A stretch of 11,285 nt of DNA from an uncultured Bacilli bacterium (GTDB taxonomy: Bacteria; Bacillota_I; Bacilli_A; RF39; UBA660), in assembly GCA_948479395.1 (NCBI GenBank), contig CAOLUI010000032.1:1-11285 (forward strand). Reading direction: 5' to 3'. Made by a program: the position numbers and the translations under genes. The notes below the pieces were generated by a model that worked only from the letters and a program-made list of their open reading frames with translations, searched no databases and was not told the origin of the DNA. Every line of letters begins with the position of its first letter. Positions within the stretch are counted from its first letter, which is position 1. Shown here piece by piece: positions 6,508-11,285 of the stretch.

Positions 6508-9500
6508 AAGATATCACCACCTTCCATATTTTCCTCATCTATTTCTTCGGGAAATTCTAAATCATCCAAATTTGTTTCAAAATCTTCTTCTTCAATAATC
6601 TCTTCCATTACTTCATCTTCTGCATCTTGTTTTTCTTTTAAAGATTCATCATTTAGATCAATTTCTTCAATTCTAATTGTTTCTTCACTTTCTTCATCTT
6701 TTTCAATATCTTTCATATCCATTAGCTCATTATCATTATTTAATATTTGCATATCTAAACCTAAAGCTTGGAATTCTTTTATTAATACTCTAAATGATTC
6801 TGGTACTCCTGCTTGATTAACCGTTTTGCCTTTAACTAAAGATTCATAAACTTTAACACGTCCTACAACATCATCAGATTTAATAGTTAAAATTTCTTGT
6901 AAAACATGTGCTGCTCCATAAGCATATAAAGCCCACACTTCCATTTCTCCGAACCTTTGTCCTCCAAATTGTGCTTTACCTCCAAGAGGTTGTTGTGTTA
7001 CTAATGAGTACGGTCCTGTAGCTCTAGCATGTAATTTATCATCAACCATATGGTGAAGTTTTACCATATACATAACTCCAACATTAACACGATTTTCAAA
7101 AGGTTCTCCGGTAAGACCATTAATAAGTTCAACCTTACCATCTTCATCCATACCAGCACTAGCCATTTCTTCATGAATATCATTTAGATTTGCTCCATCA
7201 AATACTGGTGTAGCATATTTTACACCTAGTTTTTTCCCAGCCATTCCTAAATGTACTTCTAAAATTTGACCAATATTCATTCGCGATGGAACTCCTAAAG
7301 GATTTAACATAATATCAACTGGTGTACCATCTGGTAAATAAGGCATATCTTCTTCCGGTAAAACAAGTGATATAACACCTTTATTACCATGACGTCCACT
7401 CATTTTATCACCAACTTGAATCTTTCGCTTTTGAATAATATAAACACGAATAATTTTAAATACTCCAGCTGGCATATCATCGCTATTTTCTTTCGTATAA
7501 ACTTTAACATCATGAACAATACCATCGGCACCATGCTCAACTTTTAAAGAAGTATCTCGAACTTCACGAGTCTTCTCTCCAAAAATTGCATGTAATAATT
7601 TTTCTTCACTAGTTAATTCTTGAACACCTTTTGGTGTAACTTTACCAACTAGAATATCTCCTTCTTTTACTTCTGTTCCAATTCTTACAATACCCTCAGC
7701 ATCTAAATTACGTCTTGCTTCTTCTCCTACATTTGGAATGTCACGAGTAATCTCTTCTGGTCCAAGTTTTGTATCACGACATTCAATTTCATAACGTTCT
7801 ATATGTAATGAAGTATAAACATCATCTTTAACCAGTCTTTCATTTAAAATTACTGCATCTTCATAATTGTAACCATTATAAGTCATGAAAGCGACTGTCA
7901 TATTTTTTCCTAAAGCTAGTTCTCCATTTTGCGTACTTGGTCCATCAGCAATCACTTGCCCCGCATGAACTTTATCTCCCACTTTAACAAGAGGTTTATG
8001 ATTTAAACTACTAGAAGCATTAGTACGTTCAAAATTAGCTAAATAATATGTATCTCTTCCTTTAGCTGTTTTAACAATTATTTTTAAAGCATCCGCATAT
8101 TCTACTACTCCATCTGCTTTAGAAACGACTGTAGATCCAGAATACTTAGCCGCTACGTGCTCTACTCCCGTTCCAACAATTGGTGATTCACAAGTTAAAA
8201 GCGGCACAGCTTGACGTTGCATATTAGCGCCCATTAATGTACGATTAGCATCATCATAATCCAAAAATGGTATACAACTTGTTGTTATAGCAACTAATTG
8301 ACTAGGAGCCACATCAACATAATTAACTTGTTCACGTTTACACATTACATTATCGCCATTAATACGAACTAAAACTTCATCTTCAACAATTCGTTTATTC
8401 TCATCTAGTTTTACTGTAGCTTGAGAAATATAATAATCAGCTTCTTCATCCGCTGTCATATAAATTACTTCATCTTGAACAACACCCTCAATAACTTTTC
8501 GATAAGGAGTTGTAATAAAACCATATTCATTTATCTTAGCATACCCAGCTAGAGAAGTAATAAGTCCAATATTTTGTCCTTCTGGAGATTCTATCGGACA
8601 AATTCTTCCATAATGGCTAGCATTAACATCACGAACATCCATACCAGCACGATCTCTCGATAAACCACCTGGTCCTAAAGAACTTAAACGACGTTTATCA
8701 GTTAATTCAGCAATTGGATTAATTTGATCCATAAATTTAGAAAGTTGCGAAGAGCCAAAAAATTCTTTTAAAATTGCTGTAACAGGACGAATATTAATTA
8801 AAGATTTTGGCGTAACAGCATCTATTTCTTGAGTTGTCATTCTCTCACGAATAACTCTTTCCATACGTGCCATACCAACTTTAAATTGTTTTTGAATTAA
8901 TTCTCCAACTTGACGAACACGTCTATTCGCTAAATTATCAATTTCATCAACGTTTCCAAATCCATCATGTAAATTTAAATAATAAGAAATCGAAGCAAAA
9001 ATATCTGGAATTGTTAATCTTTTTATATCTACAGTTTGATCATTTCCAATAAGCTTAATAATTTTCTCTGGATTTTGTTTATCATAAACTTTTATCTCTT
9101 GAATCGTATTATATTGATCTAATTCTTCATTAATAATAATATTTTTTCTTCCAAAACCATTTTGTAATACTAATTTTATTTTATCTAAAATTTCTTTTGT
9201 TACTACTTCTCCCTTTTTAGCAATTATATCTTTTCCATCTTTAATATCCATTGCTAAAGTAGCATTTAAAAGACGATCAGCTACATTTAATTTTTTATTA
9301 AATTTATAACGGCCAACACGAGCCAAATCATAACGAAAATGATCAAAGAAACGCACAACTAATTGATTCTTAGCTGAATCAAGAGTAGCAGGCTCTCCTG
9401 GTCTTAATTTTTCATATATTTCAATTAAAGCTTCATCACTATTCTTAGTACTATCTTTTAATAAAGTATTTTGAAGATATTCATTTTCTCCAAAAACACT

Positions 9501-10124
9501 AAAAATATCTTCATCATTAGATAGACCAAGAGCTCTTAAAAAAGTTGTAACTGGGACCTTTCTTGTTCGATCAATTCTAACATACATTACATCACGAGCA
9601 TCTAATTCATATTCCAACCACGTTCCATGATCTGGTATAACTTCTCCAGTTATAATACGACGCCCATTTTTATCAATTTCACGTTTAAAATAAATACTCG
9701 GACTACGTACTAATTGTGAAACAATAACACGTTCTGCTCCATTAATTATAAATGTCCCCGCATCAGTCATTAAAGGCATATCACCAAGGAATATTTCTTG
9801 TTCTTTAACCTCACCTGTCTCATGAATAAAAACACGTGCTTGAACCTTTAAAGGCGCTGCATAATTAACCATTCTTTCCTTAGATTCTTTAATAGAATAT
9901 CTTGGTGTATCAAAAGAATAATCGCCAAAATCAATAGTTACATTACCTGTAAAACTCTCAACCGGAAACAACTCTTCAAATACTTCTTTTATCCCCTCTT
10001 CTAAAAACCATTGATATGATTTTTTTTGAATTTCTAACAAATCAGAAAGTTCCATTGTATTTCTTGATTTAGAAAAACTTCTTCTTTTTACATAATCTCC
10101 AAATTCTTGTAATTTAAAAGCCAC
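6504..10124 (-). CDS. rpoB: RpoB, DNA-directed RNA polymerase beta subunit
   Basis: The second catalytic subunit of RNA polymerase; it lines the RNA exit path and the rifampicin pocket. The product has 1206 residues, close to Bacillus RpoB (about 1190), and is colinear with it: SYQWFLEEGIKEVF near the start, the GTFIINGAERVIVSQLVRSP block (123-142), the rifampicin region FFGSSQLSKFMDQINP (455-470) and LTDKRRLSSLGPGGLSRDRAG (474-494), NMTVAFMTYNGYNYEDAVIL (741-760), VGDKMSGRHGNKG (904-916), and the C-terminal clamp PLGGKAQFGGQRFGEMEVWA. Lys463 and Asp476 occupy the places of E. coli Gln513 and His526, changes known to cause rifampicin resistance, and Ala472 and Ile468 replace Ser522 and Asn518. 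The last 73 residues (1134-1206) are an acidic tail with 35 Asp or Glu. It starts with GTG at 10124, with GGGGTGA ending 4 nt upstream. No frameshift is visible. Confidence 0.99.
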   Translation of the reverse strand: MAFKLQEFGDYVKRRSFSKSRNTMELSDLLEIQKKSYQWFLEEGIKEVFEELFPVESFTGNVTIDFGDYSFDTPRYSIKESKERMVNYAAPLKVQARVFIHETGEVKEQEIFLGDMPLMTDAGTFIINGAERVIVSQLVRSPSIYFKREIDKNGRRIITGEVIPDHGTWLEYELDARDVMYVRIDRTRKVPVTTFLRALGLSNDEDIFSVFGENEYLQNTLLKDSTKNSDEALIEIYEKLRPGEPATLDSAKNQLVVRFFDHFRYDLARVGRYKFNKKLNVADRLLNATLAMDIKDGKDIIAKKGEVVTKEILDKIKLVLQNGFGRKNIIINEELDQYNTIQEIKVYDKQNPEKIIKLIGNDQTVDIKRLTIPDIFASISYYLNLHDGFGNVDEIDNLANRRVRQVGELIQKQFKVGMARMERVIRERMTTQEIDAVTPKSLINIRPVTAILKEFFGSSQLSKFMDQINPIAELTDKRRLSSLGPGGLSRDRAGMDVRDVNASHYGRICPIESPEGQNIGLITSLAGYAKINEYGFITTPYRKVIEGVVQDEVIYMTADEEADYYISQATVKLDENKRIVEDEVLVRINGDNVMCKREQVNYVDVAPSQLVAITTSCIPFLDYDDANRTLMGANMQRQAVPLLTCESPIVGTGVEHVAAKYSGSTVVSKADGVVEYADALKIIVKTAKGRDTYYLANFERTNASSSLNHKPLVKVGDKVHAGQVIADGPSTQNGELALGKNMTVAFMTYNGYNYEDAVILNERLVKDDVYTSLHIERYEIECRDTKLGPEEITRDIPNVGEEARRNLDAEGIVRIGTEVKEGDILVGKVTPKGVQELTSEEKLLHAIFGEKTREVRDTSLKVEHGADGIVHDVKVYTKENSDDMPAGVFKIIRVYIIQKRKIQVGDKMSGRHGNKGVISLVLPEEDMPYLPDGTPVDIMLNPLGVPSRMNIGQILEVHLGMAGKKLGVKYATPVFDGANLNDIHEEMASAGMDEDGKVELINGLTGEPFENRVNVGVMYMVKLHHMVDDKLHARATGPYSLVTQQPLGGKAQFGGQRFGEMEVWALYAYGAAHVLQEILTIKSDDVVGRVKVYESLVKGKTVNQAGVPESFRVLIKEFQALGLDMQILNNDNELMDMKDIEKDEESEETIRIEEIDLNDESLKEKQDAEDEVMEEIIEEEDFETNLDDLEFPEEIDEENMEGGDIL
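6513..6522 (-). promoter_or_regulatory. Ribosome binding site of rpoC inside the rpoB 3' end
   Basis: AGGTGGTGAT on the minus strand, 5 nt before the rpoC ATG. It lies within the final codons of rpoB, where it encodes the Glu-Gly-Gly-Asp stretch, so one sequence serves as both coding sequence and initiation signal. Confidence 0.65.
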
Positions 10125-10128
10125 GATT

Positions 10129-10135
10129 TCACCCC
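10129..10135 (-). promoter_or_regulatory. Ribosome binding site fixing the GTG start of rpoB
   Basis: GGGGTGA on the minus strand ends 4 nt before the GTG at 10124. The next residues (A-F-K-L-Q-E-F-G-D-Y) align with the start of Bacillus RpoB, which supports this non-ATG start. Confidence 0.65.
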
Positions 10136-10205
10136 ATCTAACATATTTTTTGAAACTTCAATTTAATTTAATTTTTGAAAAAAATTAACACGTCACCAAT
10201 TTACA

Positions 10206-10234
10206 ATTTTATCAGCATTAAAATTCCTTGTCAA
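10206..10234 (-). promoter_or_regulatory. Strong sigma-A promoter of rpoBC
   Basis: The minus strand has a perfect -35 box TTGACA (10229-10234), a 17-bp spacer, and TGA-TAAAAT (hexamer 10206-10211), an extended -10 one base from consensus. It is the best promoter match in the window. The expected start is near 10197-10200, giving a leader of about 75 nt before the rpoB GTG. The TGA inside the -35 box is the stop codon of the methyltransferase gene. No terminator lies between the two genes, so rpoBC may also receive read-through from the upstream promoter. I saw no clear attenuator in the leader, only a small TTGAA/TTCAA inverted repeat. Confidence 0.8.
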
Positions 10235-10824
10235 TCTATTTTTGCTCTAATTATATAAAATCCTTTTACTCTTTTTATAACATCAACTTTATATAATTCT
10301 TCCATATCTTTTATTGTACTTTTAGCACCCTGTTCTTTTCGAATTACAAACCATAACTCACCATTATCATTTAAAAAATTTTTAGCTTTTTTTAAAATAT
10401 CATAAACTATTCTTTTTCCCGCCCGTATTGGAGGATTAGTAATTATTAAATCAAATTTTTCTTTTACATTTTCATAAACATTACTTACAAAAGTACAAGC
10501 ATTTATCTTATTTTCTTTTATATTTTTTTCTGTTAAATGAACTGCTCTTTTATTAACATCGATCAAAGTAGTTGGAACATTTAAAACTTTAGCTAAAACA
10601 ACTCCAATATATCCATATCCACAACCAACATCCAAAATACTTTCTATTTTTTTATCATTGTTATCTAAAAAAGTTTCAACTAACACTTTACTTCCAAAAT
10701 CAATTTTACCTTTTGAAAAAACTCCATTATCACTTGTAAAAACAAATTGATAATCTTTATAATTATATTTAATAGTTCTAAACTCACTCTTTAATTCCGT
10801 GCTATTAGTAAAATAATGTTCCAA
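10231..10824 (-). CDS. ybxB: YbxB/RsmC-type class I SAM-dependent methyltransferase
   Basis: A small Rossmann-fold methyltransferase of the MTS family (RsmC/RlmG type), which act on guanine N2 in ribosomal RNA; the substrate of the Bacillus homologue YbxB is not firmly known to me. From the TTG at 10824 the protein has 197 residues. The SAM-binding motif I is ILDVGCGYGYIG (63-74), the acidic residue after strand 2 is in TLIDVNKRAV, and the catalytic NPPIRAGK (130-137) is the NPP[FYI] motif of N-methyltransferases. The N-terminal FTSDNGVFSKGKIDFGS and the end VKGFYIIRAK closely follow YbxB. The same gene lies just before rpoB in B. subtilis, so the position is conserved although rplL is gone. 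The frame can extend five codons to a TTG at 10839, but GGTGA stands 4 nt before the TTG at 10824 and EHYF then aligns with the YbxB start. Confidence 0.9.
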   Translation of the reverse strand: MEHYFTNSTELKSEFRTIKYNYKDYQFVFTSDNGVFSKGKIDFGSKVLVETFLDNNDKKIESILDVGCGYGYIGVVLAKVLNVPTTLIDVNKRAVHLTEKNIKENKINACTFVSNVYENVKEKFDLIITNPPIRAGKRIVYDILKKAKNFLNDNGELWFVIRKEQGAKSTIKDMEELYKVDVIKRVKGFYIIRAKID

Positions 10825-10828
10825 AAAA

Positions 10829-10833
10829 TCACC
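10829..10833 (-). promoter_or_regulatory. Ribosome binding site favouring the TTG start at 10824
   Basis: GGTGA on the minus strand, 4 nt before the TTG at 10824, the same spacing as in front of rpoB. No comparable motif precedes the TTG at 10839. Confidence 0.5.
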
Positions 10834-10863
10834 ATTCAATCTAAAGACTAACTATAACTCAAA

Positions 10864-10892
10864 ATTATAAAGGAAAAAAAAAGAAAAGTCAA
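10864..10892 (-). promoter_or_regulatory. Sigma-A promoter of the methyltransferase gene, embedded in a terminator
   Basis: The minus strand has TTGACT (10887-10892), exactly 17 bp, then TATAAT (10864-10869), a near-consensus promoter. The -35 hexamer lies in the descending arm of the upstream terminator hairpin, and the T-rich tract of that terminator forms the spacer. The expected start is near 10857, about 33 nt before the TTG at 10824. Confidence 0.75.
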
Positions 10893-10921
10893 TGAAAATC
10901 ACCTAAAATTCATTGACTTTT
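10872..10921 (-). terminator. Rho-independent terminator of the surface-protein gene
   Basis: Perfect 13-bp inverted repeat (10884-10896 and 10909-10921; arm TTCATTGACTTTT) with a 12-nt loop, followed on the minus strand by C and a run of nine T (10873-10882 region) about 30 nt after the surface-protein stop codon. The T-run is on the minus-strand side only, so it acts in that direction. Confidence 0.85.
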
Positions 10922-10950
10922 GAATAAAAATATGTTTGTAGTTAATATTA

Positions 10951-11285
10951 TTAATTTTTCAAAACAAATGGTGAAGTACTTGTGCCTATTCCTCCGTTCT
11001 CTATTCCTATACTCAATTCTAGATATACCGATGGATGGACAGCAAACGTATTGTACACAGCGCTGCTAACCACACCTCCTATCAAAATCACATAGAAGAC
11101 AGCGTATCCATCGGGAGAATTTGGCGTAATCGTCCATTGAAAACTATTAGCTAACAACCAGTCATTGTTCTTACAATCACTTCCATCCCAATTGTATATT
11201 TCTTTATTCAAACATGTATTTCTATCTGTTTTAGCTCCGCCACTTGTTGCATATCCATAATCACTTGAATACATTAATCCTACTT
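10951..11285 (-). CDS. C-terminal end of a large secreted or surface protein (5' end beyond window)
   Basis: The open frame runs through the right edge: upstream of the ATG at 11274 the codons still read V-G-L, so that ATG is internal. The 110 residues visible include GLMYSSDYGYATSGG, two Cys (in NTCLN and SDCKNN), NNDWLLANSFQWTITPNSPDG, a Val/Tyr-rich strand region, and the end FAVHPSVYLELSIGIENGGIGTSTSPFVL. I recognise the arrangement W-T-hydrophobic-S/T-P, then V-R/H-P-x-V-Y-L, then a Gly/Ser/Thr-rich tail as a C-terminal domain common in large exported proteins of uncultured gut Firmicutes, similar in layout to DUF6273 domains, which resemble lectin/FGE-type folds. This is recall without a search. 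The stretch 10981-11160 is 76/180 G+C by hand count, well above the adjacent methyltransferase gene, and codons such as TCG, ACG, AGC and GTC are used. A strong terminator follows. Binding role is unknown. Confidence 0.75.
   Translation of the reverse strand, partial: VGLMYSSDYGYATSGGAKTDRNTCLNKEIYNWDGSDCKNNDWLLANSFQWTITPNSPDGYAVFYVILIGGVVSSAVYNTFAVHPSVYLELSIGIENGGIGTSTSPFVLKN

Noticed and set aside
6404..6598. 64-codon open frame on the plus strand across the rpoB/rpoC junction
   Set aside because: It is antisense to both genes; its Leu/Ile/Pro-rich peptide is the complement of the acidic rpoB tail.
10913..10941. Plus-strand promoter from the TTGACT on the other arm of the terminator hairpin
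   Set aside because: No -10 hexamer occurs at 16-18 bp, and no plus-strand gene follows.
11272..11274. ATG as start of the surface protein
   Set aside because: The frame is open to the window edge with V-G-L before this Met, matching the continuous G-L-M-Y-x-S-D-Y-G-Y segment of the family.
1..11285. CRISPR array, tRNA, rRNA, insertion sequence or phage genes
   Set aside because: No spaced direct repeats, cloverleaf-like sequence, transposase or integrase motifs, or terminal inverted repeats were found on either strand.

Overview
The window is AT-rich bacterial DNA in which every convincing gene lies on the minus strand. The RpoB, RpoC, YbxB-like and SufB sequences all look like those of Bacillota. 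The low GC, rifampicin-site residues like those of Mollicutes and Erysipelotrichia, and a Gly/Ser/Thr/Tyr-rich surface-protein C-terminus ending in a 'V-x-P-x-V-Y-L' segment suggest an uncultured member of the class Bacilli near the RF39/Erysipelotrichales/Mollicutes branch. That placement is an inference. TGA ends two genes and I saw no in-frame TGA used for Trp, so the standard bacterial code fits.

In transcription order (right to left): (1) the 3' end of a large surface-protein gene (10951 to beyond the right edge), closed by a 13-bp hairpin terminator. (2) A YbxB/RsmC-type methyltransferase, whose promoter -35 box lies inside that terminator. (3) rpoB (GTG start), with its own near-consensus promoter whose -35 box contains the methyltransferase stop codon. 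(4) rpoC, overlapping rpoB by 4 bp (ATGA), ending in a terminator whose stem contains the stop codon. (5) A stand-alone sufB with a TATAAT box only about 7 nt before the inferred transcript start and a leader of about 10 nt. (6) A short ssb. (7) A membrane-anchored extracytoplasmic protein that looks like a NodB-fold polysaccharide deacetylase without catalytic residues. (8) The first 24 codons of an exported or membrane protein, cut by the left edge.

The core is the transcription machinery: rpoB and rpoC encode the two catalytic subunits of RNA polymerase, and the methyltransferase is the gene that sits just upstream of rpoB in Bacillus. The usual flanks (rplJ-rplL before, ribosomal-protein L7Ae/rpsL/rpsG/fusA/tuf after) are absent, so the rpoBC island has been relocated or its operon split. 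SufB (Fe-S scaffold), SSB and the NodB-like protein have no evident functional link to rpoBC and appear to be separate transcription units; ssb and the NodB-like gene probably share one.

I see no CRISPR array, tRNA, rRNA, insertion sequence or phage module, and no gene-free stretch longer than about 145 bp. I do not see a clear undescribed system. The best leads are the natural rifampicin-resistance residues in RpoB, the interlocked stop/terminator/promoter signals, the orphan sufB, the pseudo-deacetylase, and the surface-protein fragment at the right edge.
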